A stretch of 64,000 bases of DNA from Arsenophonus sp052171275 (GCA_052171275.1 CM125795.1:1302001-1366000); one strand, 5' to 3'. Counted from the stretch's first letter, positions 12,860-26,658 are shown. Notes: generated by a model not told the origin, from the sequence alone. Numbers and translations are program-made.

Positions 12860-12919
12860 TTATCTAAATTAATAACATTAAATACATGAATTAAAATTTT
12901 TATTTTTAATAACATATTT

Positions 12920-12965
12920 TGTACTCTTATTAACTTCATTCTTTAATAAAGTTAATAAGAGTACA
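12920..12965. repeat. 17-bp perfect inverted repeat with 12-nt loop
   Basis: Arms at 12920-12936 and 12949-12965 are exactly complementary and contain several G-C pairs (GTACTC at the base), which makes them less likely to be chance than the all-A/T stems around. No adjacent gene; function unknown. Confidence 0.55.
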
Positions 12966-13632
12966 TATTAATAACTTTATAAATTAAGTACTATCGTTAT
13001 TTTATAAAATTTATTTTTTTCTTTATAAATTTTAAAAATAACTAAAATTTTTCTAGATATATCCTCTATTTATTAACTACAAATAATAGCATAATACTAA
13101 TAAAATTAGATTTATATTATTTTAAAAATGTTTATTTTAAAAAAAGATATATTAGCATTATTTTTTATCTTATCAAAGATATTGAAATACTATATATAAA
13201 ATTTATATTATTTTTTATTAATTTTAATATAGAAATATATTTTTTCTTTAAAATTAATATAATAATTTTTGATTTATTTAATTTAATTAATAAGTTGATC
13301 AGGAAAAAAGTAATTTTTTTATTATATATTTTATAATCTAATAAAATAATATTTTGCATTATAAACAAAACATAAAATTAATTAATTTAAGAGATTTTTT
13401 TTGAAAAATAATAATGGACTTATAAAAATTGATTTAAGAATAATAATAATTAGTAGCTTTAATCAATAAGAATCATATTATTAAATTAAAAAATAAGTTA
13501 AGATAATTTTAAATTGGATATTAACAAATATCGTTAACAATAGATCTACTTATGTTAATAACTAATCAACAATACTATAAATATTTTTCAAATTTATTAT
13601 TATGATTAGAATCTATTATGTAGATGGTTTAC

Positions 13633-13647
13633 GCGATACTCTATCGC
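13633..13647. repeat. Short GC-containing hairpin downstream of metK
   Basis: GCGATA (13633-13638), loop CTC and TATCGC (13642-13647) form a tight six-pair hairpin with half G-C pairs, in a region with almost none. It lies 224 nt beyond the metK stop codon. It lacks a T run on the metK transcript strand, so a terminator role is doubtful; it may be an RNA 3' end or a gene relic. Confidence 0.35.
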
Positions 13648-13870
13648 AAAAATGATCAGTATTAAATTTTAATTCAATATTATTGATATAGTTGAATATC
13701 TTAAAAATAAATTAAGAATAAATATATTAATTTAATATAGTATTATAATTTAAATAATCTATACAAAATTTAGAATTTATTATTGTTTCAAATCTTATTT
13801 AAAGTAAAAATAAAGAAAATAATGTAACTATAATTTTTTATTGTTTTAACAAAATAAAGATAACTATTAG

Positions 13871-15025
13871 TTAATTAAATCCGACGGCTGCACGAAGTTC
13901 AGCAATTTTATCTATTTTTTCCCATGGAAATTGAGAACGACCAAAATGTCCATATGTCGCAGTTTGACGATAAATAACTTGTAACAAGTTTAGCATTTTT
14001 ATCAAACTATATGGACGTAAATCAAAAATTTCATGTACTAAATGAACAAGAATTTCATTGGATATTTTTTCTGTTCCAAATGTTTCAATCATGATCGAAG
14101 TCGGCTTAGCGATACCAATAGCATAAGAAATTTGAATTTCACATCGATCAGCAAGTTTAGCAGCAACAATATTCTTTGCTATATAACGCGCAGCATAAGC
14201 AGCAGAACGATCAACTTTAGATGGATCTTTACCAGAAAAAGCACCACCACCGTGGTGAGCCATGCCACCATAAGTATCTACAATAATTTTACGACCAGTT
14301 AAACCACAATCACCCATTGGACCACCTATAACAAAACGTCCTGTTGGATTAATAAAATATTTTGTATTTTTGTTTATCCATTCCGAAGGTAATACAGGCT
14401 TAATAATTTCATCCATTACAGCTTCATATAATGTATTTTGTTTAATTTCTTCAGAGTGCTGAGTAGATAAGATGATAGTATCAATACCAATTATTTTATT
14501 ATTTTCATATTGAAAAGAGATTTGACTCTTAGCATCTGGACGCAACCATGGCAATGTACCATTTTTTCTTACTTTAGCTTGACGTTCAACTAAGCGATGG
14601 GCGTAAATAATTGGTGCTGGCATAAAAACATCAGTTTCATTATTAGCATATCCAAACATTATTCCTTGATCACCAGCTCCTTGATCTAAAGGATTTATGC
14701 GATCTATTCCTTGACTAATATCAAGAGATTGTTTACCAATTGCACTTATAACAGCACAAGAATTCGCATCAAATCCCATATCAGAACTTGTATAACCAAT
14801 TTCTCGTATCGTATGTCGTGTAATTTCTTCAATGTCTACCCAAGCATTAGTTGTGATTTCACCACCTACTATTACCATACCTGTTTTTACATAGGTTTCA
14901 CAAGCAACACGTGCTTTTGAATCCTGCTCAAGAATTGCATCGAGAACTGCATCTGAAATTTGATCGGCAATTTTATCAGGATGACCTTCTGATACTGATT
15001 CAGAAGTAAAAAGATGTGTGCTCAT
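13871..15025 (-). CDS. metK: S-adenosylmethionine synthetase MetK
   Basis: Makes S-adenosylmethionine from methionine and ATP; a cytoplasmic tetramer in E. coli. The product is 384 residues, the same length as the E. coli enzyme. The N-terminal GHPDKIADQISDAVLD motif includes H15 and D17, which bind ATP phosphates and magnesium. GAGDQG lies around residue 118, and the phosphate loop GGGAFSGKDPSKVDRS is intact. The ATG start has AAGG about 12 nt upstream. The gene is isolated between two deserts; no MetJ-type operator (AGACGTCT repeats) is visible. In this window RsmH would use its product. Confidence 0.98.
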   Translation of the reverse strand: MSTHLFTSESVSEGHPDKIADQISDAVLDAILEQDSKARVACETYVKTGMVIVGGEITTNAWVDIEEITRHTIREIGYTSSDMGFDANSCAVISAIGKQSLDISQGIDRINPLDQGAGDQGIMFGYANNETDVFMPAPIIYAHRLVERQAKVRKNGTLPWLRPDAKSQISFQYENNKIIGIDTIILSTQHSEEIKQNTLYEAVMDEIIKPVLPSEWINKNTKYFINPTGRFVIGGPMGDCGLTGRKIIVDTYGGMAHHGGGAFSGKDPSKVDRSAAYAARYIAKNIVAAKLADRCEIQISYAIGIAKPTSIMIETFGTEKISNEILVHLVHEIFDLRPYSLIKMLNLLQVIYRQTATYGHFGRSQFPWEKIDKIAELRAAVGFN

Positions 15026-17910
15026 GAAATTTTATTACCTTTAAAATTCGTAAAAATTAACTAATATATATTTACAGTTTAAATTGTTATTTTAATATTA
15101 TATTAACAATATTGCTATATATTTTACATTTATTTATTAGTGATTAATAAATCATAATATTTAGAAAATTTCCACTTTTTATATGCAATTTAAATTTATA
15201 TTTTTCTCATAAAAGTCAGAAAAATTACAATAGTTAATTAATTTTTTCATTGAATTTTATGCATAAAATAATATAAAATATTATTAGTATTTTTTGATAT
15301 GAGATTATTATTTTTTTCGTTAAATATTAACGAATATATATTAAAATAAATCGATAATCTTTTTAATAAAAGATTATTTATTATTATAATTTGATATCTA
15401 TTTAAAAATTTTTATTTCTTTTTATCTATTATAGATTACCTGGTGTAAATTGTAATTTATATTTAAAAAAACAAATTTAAATAACTTATTAATAAGTATT
15501 ATTTAAAAATTCAATTTTTAAATATTTATTAAATTATTAATAATTACTTGATAATAAAAATAATTATTTTTTGAAATTTTTAAATATAATTATAGTATTA
15601 ATTCAATATATATTTTAAATTTTAAAATAATTAAAATCTATATTTTAAAAATAATTAATAATAATAATTATTATATGTTACGATAACTATTATTTTTAGA
15701 GGCTGAAATTAATTTTTATTTTTGATGTTAAAGAAGTATAAATAATACAAAACTATTTTTTGTATTTAACGTTCTTAAAGAAAATTAAATGTCTTTAAAT
15801 TTAAAAGATTTATTAATTTCTTATTTAGAATACTATATTTCACTATAACTCATATATTTTAGTTAATTTTTATCAAAATATTGATTATTAATATTAATAT
15901 TATTATATAAATTATATAATATATTATATTATATTTTAATTTTCTTATTAAATAAAAATTTAAGTTTTTTTAACTTTTTTTTATATTTTATTTTAAATAA
16001 TCTATTTACTCATTAATTAAATAAGTGTTATTTATAATCTTGTTATCTTGTATTATTATAATAATAAATGTATTATTTATTGAAAATAAAGTATTAATTA
16101 TAGTATATAATTAATTTAAATTATTAATATAATAATAGTCTTTTATATTATTTTATAGTATTTCTATTTAATTTTATTTAATTAATATTATTTATAATAA
16201 ATAATATTAATTATTTCATATGTAAAATTATTATAATATTAATTATAGATTTTTATATTTTATTTGATTAAATTCAATTTTCATTTATTTTTTTAAATAA
16301 TTTAACTAATTAAATAAAAAATATAAAAAATAGTTTAATATTATTTATTATATTTTTTATTTTTATTCTTATTATAAGAAATTAATACTTATAATGTTAA
16401 TTAAAATTATATTTTTAATACACTTAACTTAAATATATTTTTGTTAATCTTTTTATTTTATAGATAAATTTAACGATTTAATTGCTATATAAAAATATTT
16501 ATTCATTTAAAAAATAAATAAATATACTTAAACACTTATTTTCCATACTTTAAATATAATTATTTTATAGTTAAAAACTTAATCTATTTTAATTTATTTT
16601 AATCAATTTTAAAAATAAATAAATTTATAAATTAAACTATTAATATATTTAAATAAATATCAGAGATATCCAATATTCATAATAAATTAAAAATCTTTAT
16701 AAATATTTATTTTCATAAAAATAATTTAATAAATAATATTATTCGAATTAAAAAACATATAAAAAATAATAAAGGAAAATAAATCAATATCATAGATATA
16801 AATAATGTATTTAATTTATTTTTATATTTAATAACTTAATATAATATCCGTGCTAACTAATCTATTTAAAAATATCTTATTTAAATCTAATAAATAAAAT
16901 ATTATTTTACAAAAGATATTCTTCAAATTTTCTAAACTTTAAAATATAATTGTATGATAATATATTTCATATTTATTTTTAATTAATTTCATATTAATAT
17001 TTTAAAATATTTATAATAAAATATAACAATTTATTAATAAAAAAATAATAAATATTAGATATACAAGTTGTTATTTTATCTTTAAATTAAGTTGGTAATA
17101 ATAAAATTTTATTAAAGTTATCGATTTATATATTTATAAGTATGTTAATAATTTTACATAATAAAACATAAGTGATATTTTATTTTTATTTCTAATTTTT
17201 AATAAAAACAACTTCATATTTATAAAAACGTATTACGCATAATTACTTAGTTTTAATAAACAAGATTTTATATCTTATATACTTATTAAAATAATATTAT
17301 TTTAAACCATATTATTAAAAAATAAAATTTATGTTTAATTTTAATTTTTAATAATACAAAACTCTAATAGATTAGATTAAAAAATAGAATAATTTTAATT
17401 ATAAATTTAAAATATATTTAAATTTCATTTAAATATGATAAAATAACTAATTATTCAAATCTTAAGTTTGAATTTTTAATTCAATATCTTAAAATTAATA
17501 CAATTACATTATTTATTTTTTTAAAATAAATTTCAATTCATATATTAAATATCAAGGATACTAAGTTGAATATTTACTTCAATTAATAACAAGTTATATT
17601 TTGTATAAATATTAGAAATTAATTTATTTTAATTATTAGATTTAATTAAAATTAAAATTTAGAATATACTTTAAATATTATTGAAATACTAAAATTAGAG
17701 ATAAAGAATTTAAATAATAATTTATATCAATTATAGAAATAATTACTTTATATTAGAATAATAAATATAAAAAATCGAAATAAAATAAATTTAATATATA
17801 TTTAATATGTGATTTAAAAGATCTTATTAATAAATATTTTCAATATAACATATATTTTTAATATAAAATATTTATCTATAGTTTCATTTTATTATATGAA
17901 ATAATTTCTT

Positions 17911-17943
17911 TATTAAGTATTGATATACTATCAATACTTAATA
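17911..17943. repeat. 15-bp perfect inverted repeat, 3-nt loop
   Basis: Arms 17911-17925 and 17929-17943 are exactly complementary around TAC, with TATTGATA as the inner half of the left arm. Orphan stem-loop inside the desert. Confidence 0.5.
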
Positions 17944-18153
17944 TTTAATAATATTTATAAATTAACTGAAATATTAATATATACCTTTTCAAAATTATTA
18001 CTTTTATAAATATTTATATATTTCATAGATAAATTTAGAAGTTTTGATATTTTAAAAAGTTAAATTAATTATATGAGATAAATTAATACACTAAATTATA
18101 ATTATTATCATTAATCACTTTAATAAAAAAATTACTGAATTTATAAAATATAA

Positions 18154-18180
18154 AATTAAACGTATTTCCTACGTTTAATT
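18154..18180. repeat. 11-bp inverted repeat with GC-containing stem
   Basis: AATTAAACGTA (18154-18164) and TACGTTTAATT (18170-18180) flank the loop TTTCC. No gene nearby. Confidence 0.4.
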
Positions 18181-19887
18181 AGTTTAATAATAATTCAATA
18201 TTTAATTGACAGCAATAAAGATAATTTATTATATTTTTTTATTTCAAAGATTAATAAATAACTATTCATTTTTATATAATATTCTATTTTTATCAATAAC
18301 TTTGATATAATTATCTTTAATGATAAAGGTTTATATCCTGATTATAAGTTTATTGGTTTTATGTATCATAAAAACATTTATGTTTCTTTAAATAAATAAT
18401 CATTAAAAAATGGAGAATGCATTTTTAAATTTAAAAATTAAATCTATTTTAATAATTAAAAATTATTATACTTTATAAAATAAGTTAATTAATTAAAGTA
18501 TTTAATTTTGCTATTTATTTTATTATTAGATTACATATTTAAATCTATTAATAATAAAAAAAGTTATATCCATATAAACTTAATTAAAAATATATAAGTA
18601 ATTGAATTAGCTTCAATAAAAATATATAATATAATTTTTTTAAAAAAATATTATCTGAATCATTTAATATTTTAATTAAATAATTCATATATCTATATCT
18701 ATTTAAAGTGTTTATAATTCATTGTTAAAATAAATTAATAAGTAATTATTAGTTATATTTTGATAAATAGATATGATTTTTAATCATTTGATTAGGTCGA
18801 GATAAACTGATTATAAGATGTTTTAAATTTTAAAAATAAGATTTTTTGTAGTTTATTATAAATATTTTTTTATTTTTGATAGTTAGAAATTATAATTAAT
18901 TATTATTTTTTACTAATTATTAAAAAAATATAGTTATTGTAGTTTTTCTTTATTTTTTTAATTATATATTATATATTATAAGTATAGATTTAAATTTTTA
19001 AAATTTTCAGAATCAAGAAAACTTAAATCACTTTATATAAAATGAAAAAATTTATTTTAAATACTTTAATAATAAAAAAGTTAATAAATTAAAATAATTA
19101 TATCTTTTAAAAAATAATAAACTAATAATTTAGTTATGAATTGAACTAAGATATTATATATGTTAAGTATACACTGAATATTAATGTTGTTTATCATAAA
19201 TAAATTTTAAATACTTATAATTATAATCATAAGCCAGAAATATTATATTTAAAAGTTTTAGTACTAAATAATTGGATATAAGTTATGTAAACTATCATTT
19301 TTTTAAAAAAACTAATTATTAATATTGCAAACAACATTAATAATATATAAATCTAAAAAAGAAATAATTTGAAAGAATCCATTTATTTTTAAGTTATTAA
19401 AAAAAGATTTACTATAAATTTAATATTTTATTAATAAAACTTTAGATATATTTAAGTAATTCAATAATTCATTAATAATTAATATTATAAATTTAGATAA
19501 TCATAGATTTATATGTATTATTACAAATAATAAGTATTATTAATAAAACCTTTAAAATTAAATTAAAAGTATTTTTAATACCGAATTTAATAAGGAAATT
19601 AAAAATAATTATTTCTCATGATAATTTTTATATATAATAAATATAAGTTTTTAATAAATACTTATCTCTATATTTTATTCTGATAAAAAAAAGTTAAATT
19701 AAATAATAATTGAAAGATTTAAAAAAGTTTATTCGTTTATTAAAAATAAAAAATTCCATAATTAAAAATTTATATTATATAATATAATTATATAATATAA
19801 TATATTTTAATAAAATATTTTCATATTAATTAATGCTTTAAAATAAAATAAAAGCATTACTAATTAATATTATTAATAATTTTTTTT

Positions 19888-19923
19888 ATATTTTTATTAA
19901 AATTTTAATTTTAATAAAAATAT
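19888..19923. repeat. 17-bp A/T-only inverted repeat
   Basis: Arms 19888-19904 and 19907-19923 are complementary around a TT centre. Composed only of A and T, so chance origin is plausible. A second, imperfect stem with TAATGCTTT/AAAGCATTA lies just upstream (19831-19860). Confidence 0.35.
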
Positions 19924-20884
19924 TTATTGAAATAATATAATTATTTATCTTTTTATTATATCAGAAATAATTAATACAACAAAAAAACATAAACACTTTA
20001 TTTTCTTAAAATTAAGAATTAATCATCGAACTAATTATTAAAGAAATAAAAATTTTAAGTATATTATTAAGATAATTTAAATAGAAAATAGAAATTTTTA
20101 CTTTAAAATAAATAAATATTTAAAATTTTATTTTTTTATAAAAGCTCATTTAGTATCTTATCTTACCTTGCAGCAATCCAATAATTAATGATTACTAAAT
20201 AGGAATTCCATGAATATAAAAACGAAATAATTAAAATCTCAAACTTTTCTATTATAATATAAAAGTTGAAATGATGAATATCAAATTAATAATAAAATAG
20301 ATAACAACTATTTAGTAGTAAACATTGCTATAACTCTAAATATTTTACTTAATAAAATCTTATCGGATAAGTATCATATATATTAATAGACATAATTGAA
20401 ATTAATTTTTTTATGTAAAATAGTTTATGTCCAATTTTAGTATCTTAAAACTAAACAAGAATATAATAATATTCGTAAGCATTAGTTAATTAATTAAATT
20501 GGTATTTAATAATTTAATATCGAACATTATATAAATTTGAAAATAAATAATATTAATTATTATCATATTTTAATAATAAGTAATTAGTTATTAATTCTCC
20601 AAAATATCCTTCTTCACTAAGCTTAAAAATTAATTTTAAAAAATAAATAATGGATAAAATAAAATATTAATATATAAATTAAAATAATAATAAATTATTT
20701 AAAACATAACAATTAATAGAAGATATATAATTTATATAGAATTAATTATAAAAAATTATAAAATGAATTAATTTTATTATATAATAATATGTTTATATAA
20801 TAAATAGTCATTCTATATTAATAAATTTATTATAATAAAATATAAATAAATTTTAAAACTTTATTTTTATATTAAAGTATAAAA

Positions 20885-20926
20885 ATATTTTTATGATAAA
20901 AATATCAAATTTTATCATAAAAATAT
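20885..20926. repeat. 17-bp perfect inverted repeat, 8-nt loop
   Basis: Arms 20885-20901 and 20910-20926 are exactly complementary (left arm ATATTTTTATGATAAAA). Orphan stem-loop in the desert. Confidence 0.5.
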
Positions 20927-21549
20927 CCATATACTTTTATATAGAAATTATTAATCTTTACTACTATTTAAAATATCTCTTTAATTTTTAAAGTTTAATA
21001 TTAAATCAAGAATATATTTTATTTAAATTATTTTATTTTTTGATATTTTAATATTAAATCATTTATATAATTTATTATAAATTATATAAATGATTTTTTA
21101 TATTAATTATTATTTATACTTTACATTTTTAATTAAATTATAAATATATATTAATTTATTTCATTAAAAATTTAAAATTTATTCCTAAAGAATGTTATAA
21201 ATCATTAAAATAAACCCAACTTATATGGCTGTTTTATTCTTTTAATATTTTTAACTATCATGAATATAAAGTATTAAATAAATAATATATATTTCTAATA
21301 TTTTATCATATATAAAATATTAGTTTTTAATTACTTGTAATAAATTATAATCAGAGGATTTTTCTATAATTTATAGTTACTACTTAGAGATAAAACTATA
21401 TAAAATCATACTTGAAAATTTTATATGTATATTATAATGGTAAAAATCATTATAATATTATCGTATTTTTACTCATATTTTTTAAAAGTATTTAAAATAT
21501 TAGTTTTCTTGGTAATATTAAAAATTATTTTTATTGATTTATTATTTTG

Positions 21550-21618
21550 AAAAAGATATTAATTTTTATTAACTATATACTAATTTGATCTATAGTTAAT
21601 AAAAATTAATATCTTTTT
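21550..21618. repeat. 28-bp perfect inverted repeat, 13-nt loop
   Basis: The longest exact stem found. The left arm 21550-21577 begins AAAAAGATATTAA and the right arm 21591-21618 ends TTAATATCTTTTT. All 28 positions pair and the loop is 21578-21590. The A-tract before and T-tract after give it the shape of a two-way terminator, though far longer than usual. A separate 16-bp stem follows 22 nt later. No gene lies within 6 kb. Confidence 0.7.
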
Positions 21619-21640
21619 GTATAATTTATATATATTATAA

Positions 21641-21682
21641 TTTGTTTATATAATTTTATATATATCAAATTATATAAACAAA
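21641..21682. repeat. 16-bp perfect inverted repeat, 10-nt loop
   Basis: TTTGTTTATATAATTT (21641-21656) pairs with AAATTATATAAACAAA (21667-21682). It lies directly after the 28-bp stem, so the two could form tandem hairpins in a transcript. Confidence 0.55.
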
Positions 21683-24600
21683 CTTTTTATCATTAAAAAG
21701 CACAAAATTATATTTATATATTAATAAGATAAATTTATCTATATTGCTTATAATTTTAATAAGAAAATTTAATTATGGTGACAATTATAAATATAATATC
21801 TTTATAATTAATAAGAATATATGAAGTATTAAATAGCTATTAGCATACTCTATGTACATTATAAGAATAATAAAATTAAGAATTTTAATGAAAAAATTTG
21901 TCTTAAAATAATTTTACTGCTATATCCATTAACTAAATACTATAATCAATTTTAAACTATTTATCAGCTTAATCTAATATATGAAATCTATATAAACAAA
22001 AGATGTTTATAAATATTAATTTAAATAAGAATATATAAATTAATTATCTTTCATATAATAATTCATTATTATTCATTATTCTATATATAACTAATTATTT
22101 CACACATAAAACTTTTAATATTAAATAAAATATAATAATTCTATTTATAGCAAATTTTCATTTTTTTAAAATTAATTATTGTATATTTATAGTATTTATG
22201 TTTATGATAAACAATATAAAATTATCAAATCTTATCAATTATCAAGCAAATAATATATTATTAAAGATTAAAAATTTTTTAATATCTATTTTATTTAAAA
22301 TTAATAAATGATATAATCAAATACTATTGATATGTGATTTTATCATTATATAAAATTAAATTTACTTAATTATTATAATTTTATATAATAGATATTATCC
22401 ATTTTTCAATAAATATTTAAAAAAAAATGAAATATTAACTGGCTTTTATAAATATCCATTATTACCAATAATTTAATTTTATTTAAGTAAATGAATGAAC
22501 ATCATAGTAAGATTATAGATAAAAATAAAAATTTTAAGTTATTAATATTTATTACTAAGTCGAATTAATATTTTAAATTCTAAAAGTTAATAAAATGGAT
22601 ATTTATATAGTTATCTTTATAATTTAATTAATTTAAATTAATTAAATTATTAATTAAATTAAAAATATACTATAAAATATCTTTTATTAATCTATTTATA
22701 ATTTTATTATTTTTTAAATATATTTAATTAATCAATTCTTAAATTAAATTTATACTCAAAAATATAGTTAAGCTATTCTTTAATTTAATAATAAGATTTG
22801 ACAATTTTTTTAATTTATATTTATAAAACATGTAATAACTTATAATGTATATAGTTAAAAACTAATTTATTCAACATTATTATAATATCTTCTAATAAAA
22901 TAGTAATATTAAGATATGATTTTTCTAATAAATCAAAATAATAATATATGTATTTAATAGAATTATTTTAAATTTAATATATTGATTAACAAAATTTAGA
23001 TCTTTTTATTCATAAGTATTTTTATAAATATTTTAAATAATATTTGTATAATTATTTATTTAATGTATATCTATTTATTTTTCATAACCAGCTAAAATTT
23101 TAATATTATTGAGTAAAACACCATGCTTATATTATCAATATCAATAATAAAAAATAAATAAATTATATTTATATATAAGTTAATAATTGAATTTATATAA
23201 ATATTAAAATTTAACATAATTGAAAATAAATAAAATTTAATTATATTTTATTTATAATTTTAAATAATAACTCTAAAAATTATCCATTGTTTAACTTAAA
23301 ATATTAAAAATAATTATTTTTATTTTAAAAAAGATCTATTACTTATTTAACCAAGACAATATTTATTATTTATAGAAAAAATATATTTATTTATGTGTAA
23401 TATTTATTATGTTTTAGTTATAATATATATATTTAAAATATTTGATATATTTTATTAATTTAATTCAATTTTATAAAAAATATAATTCTTTGATTTAATA
23501 TATATATATTATATATATTAAATTTTAATTATATTTATTTTTCTTTTATATAAATATTCATAATAATAAATTAATCAATAAATTATTTCCTATATATGAA
23601 AATAATTTTATTATTGATAGATAAATAAATTTTTTAGTAAATAGAAGAAAATACTAATGCACTCTTTTAATAATTATAAACTAAATATTTACTATTTAAG
23701 TTTTTATTATATAAATAATAATGGCTGATATTTATCACTGATGATTTTTACTCAGATAATAAAATATAAGTTAATATACTAATTCAATAGTTTATTAAAA
23801 AATAATAATAAAATTATAAATGGTAAAGAAGTTTTTTAAAAAAAACAACAATAAGTATATCTATATCTTATTGTTAAATATTAAAACTAATATTTAATAT
23901 TGTATGTAAGGTATATAATATACTAGACTTTTAAATACACAAATAAAAAATTAACTTATTATTTTAATAAAAATATAATTATTTTATTATGTTATTTTAA
24001 TTAGTTCGAATATTAAAGACCTTGAAAGTTTTTAAAATAAACATTTAGTGCTATATTATATATAATATATCTATTTTTTATTTTTTAAAAATTAAATATA
24101 TAAATAATATAAAGCTTTTATGAGTTTCATAACATAATAGCGACTAAATTTATTATTTTAATTATTTCTAATTAGCTATATTATTTTACATAATTATATA
24201 AAGAAAAAATAGATAAATTAAGCTATAAAAAAATTATTCTAATCAAAAGAAATTCATTATTTTATAGAATAAAATATTATTATAATTATTCAGATTTATA
24301 AATCTTTAAACAAATAATAATAACTATATTTTCTTTATAGCAGATAAGGATAAAACTTAAAATCAAATATATTGATATCTTTAAGTATAAAATATATTAA
24401 ATTATGAAAAATTTAAAAAATCTTAAAAGTCTTTATGTTATTTATTGTTAATTTTTAATATAATTCAATTACTTATATCGATAATAAAATTTAGATAAAC
24501 ATAGTATAGAATATTAAAATAAATAACAAAATTAAATCATTTTATAAATACTTAAATTAATATAATATAATTAATATTAATTATAAAAATAAGAATATAT

Positions 24601-24820
24601 TATTTTATTAAAAGTTATTAATAAATATATAATATTTTCTAAGAAAGGTATAGTTATACTTGGCAATAATGTAATGAGTAAATTGAAATACAATAAACTA
24701 TTTTATTAATATTATTGATAATAAAAAAAATGAATAATTATTAAATTATTAAAAATATAATATAAACATAAAGTTTTAATCTCTAAAAACGTAACTATTT
24801 TTATTAAAGTAATTAATAGT

Positions 24821-24849
24821 AAACTAATAAACTTCTTGTTTATTAGTTT
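24821..24849 (+). terminator. Terminator-like hairpin, no gene attached
   Basis: AAACTAATAAAC (24821-24832), loop TTCTT and GTTTATTAGTTT (24838-24849) form a 12-bp stem followed by further T. This has the shape of an intrinsic terminator on the plus strand, but there is no coding region upstream for many kilobases; it may be the relic of a lost gene's end. Confidence 0.35.
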
Positions 24850-25664
24850 TTAAGCTTATAAAGAATTAAAAGAGTTAAAAAAATATTAAGATTTTTATCT
24901 CTTATACAAAATCAAGTATTTATAAAATGATATTATGATATTATCAGATTAATAATATTATAATTTTATCAATATCATTAAATTTTATATATCTAGTATT
25001 ATATAAAAATTTTATGAAAGAATTAATAAAATTTCTAATATTATATTAAATACAACTATATATTTTATGACTAAAATAATTTATTTCGTCAAATGAATAG
25101 TTAAATTAACAGAGATAATTTTATTTTAAAAAATAATTAAATAGCTGATTAATTTTTATTTAATTTAATTTTATTTATAAAATAATTGGTTATCTTAAGT
25201 AAGAATCTTAATTAATTAAAAGATTAAAAAACCTTATCATAATAATTGTATATAAATCATTATATAATAATATTTATAGTAAAATATTATCGTTGCAAAA
25301 GTAATAAATAAAAACTAAATTTTAAAATAAAATAAAATGATATTGTTAATTGATAATACAATATATTAACCATAAATTTATATAAAATTTCTGTTTCTTA
25401 TTACTAAGTAAAGAAATGGAATTTTATATTGTAATAATTAAAAATATGTTATTAAAAAATTTTAATCTCATTACTTTCTATAAAAATTATTTTTAAAATT
25501 ATCTTTATTATTATAAATAATAAGCACTTCCAAAAATCTAAAATGACAACTAAGTGTTATTAATATTTTATGTAATTTTGTTTTCACAACTTCTCATTTT
25601 ATTTATTCATTATTAATTTTATATATACTAATAAAAATAATCTTAAATAAAGAGACAATAATGG

Positions 25665-25685
25665 TAATCAGTTTAAAACTGATTA
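25665..25685. repeat. 21-bp near-palindrome
   Basis: TAATCAGTTT and AAACTGATTA flank a single central A. Each arm has two G-C positions. Operator-like in size, but no adjacent gene is visible. Confidence 0.35.
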
Positions 25686-26622
25686 AATATAATTATTGTA
25701 AATTACTATCAGTTATTTTAATATACTTCAAAAGTATAATTCTTAATTAAGATAAAATATACATCAAGAATAAGTTGGTTAATCAACATTGAACAATAAA
25801 CATATTGATAATCTGATAAATATCATTTAAAATAAGCATGTATAAATATTTATTTAAATTTTAATTATCTCTAGTTATTGTTTTTATAAGATATAAATTA
25901 ATTAAACAATAATTGTTGTTTATTATTTAATAATAAATTTATTTTTTTAATAAAAATGAGATTCAGTGAAAGTATAATAAAATCTTCAATATAAAGATTT
26001 TATTTTAAAAATCAATAAGAATTTTATTAGTTTTAATATTATATTATTTATTCATGCCTTTGTAACAAAAAAAATAATTTAATTCTTAATAGATATATAA
26101 TTTATCAAGTTATATAATAATATATATAAAGATATCATATGATTAATTTAAATTATTTAATTTAAATTAATGTATTAACTAATTTAGTTCTAATTATTAT
26201 CTAATACATAAATAATTTTATTTATAATCTTATTTTAATAAGAATATGAATTATAATGATTTAAATAACAAAAATAAAAAAATTTTTATTATTATTTTAA
26301 ATTATAATAGATAGTTTATATTTAATATAATTAAAATACTAATTTTTTTAGGCTAAAATATAGTAAATAAGTATTATATTTTATTTCAGTAACAGTGTTG
26401 AAAATTTAATAATATAAGACTATACTTATTACTAATATATATTTTACAAATAATAACTTATTAAACAAATATCTTTTTTAAAGAGATAAAAATTAGTTAT
26501 TTATTGTTAACTTTTATTCCATAATAATTTTAATATAAAATTATTATAATGTTTTATCTATATATTATTAATTATATATCAAATTTCTAATATATTATAG
26601 AGAGTAAAAAGTAATACGTAAA

Positions 26623-26658
26623 ATATTTATTACATATCTTTTGATATGTAATAAATAT
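26623..26658. repeat. 16-bp perfect inverted repeat, TTTT loop
   Basis: ATATTTATTACATATC (26623-26638) pairs with GATATGTAATAAATAT (26643-26658). Orphan stem-loop in the desert. Confidence 0.5.

Larger units (their letters stand above)
7775..13870. other. Gene desert of 6.1 kb
   Basis: No supported gene. Open frames here are short and low-complexity (Ile, Lys, Asn, Leu, Tyr), as random A/T sequence gives. A weak 7-bp stem at 7790-7810 after amiD has no T run, so I do not call a terminator. The last 1.1 kb contains three stem-loops listed separately (12832-12859, 12920-12965, 13633-13647). Confidence 0.65.

Noticed and set aside
13165..13368. 67-codon minus-strand open frame
   Set aside because: Composition is Ile/Lys/Leu/Asn/Tyr only, as random A/T sequence would give; no motif, no ribosome site, no family resemblance.
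14042..14920. Open frames opposite metK
   Set aside because: They run antisense to a strongly conserved enzyme and are shadows of its codon pattern.
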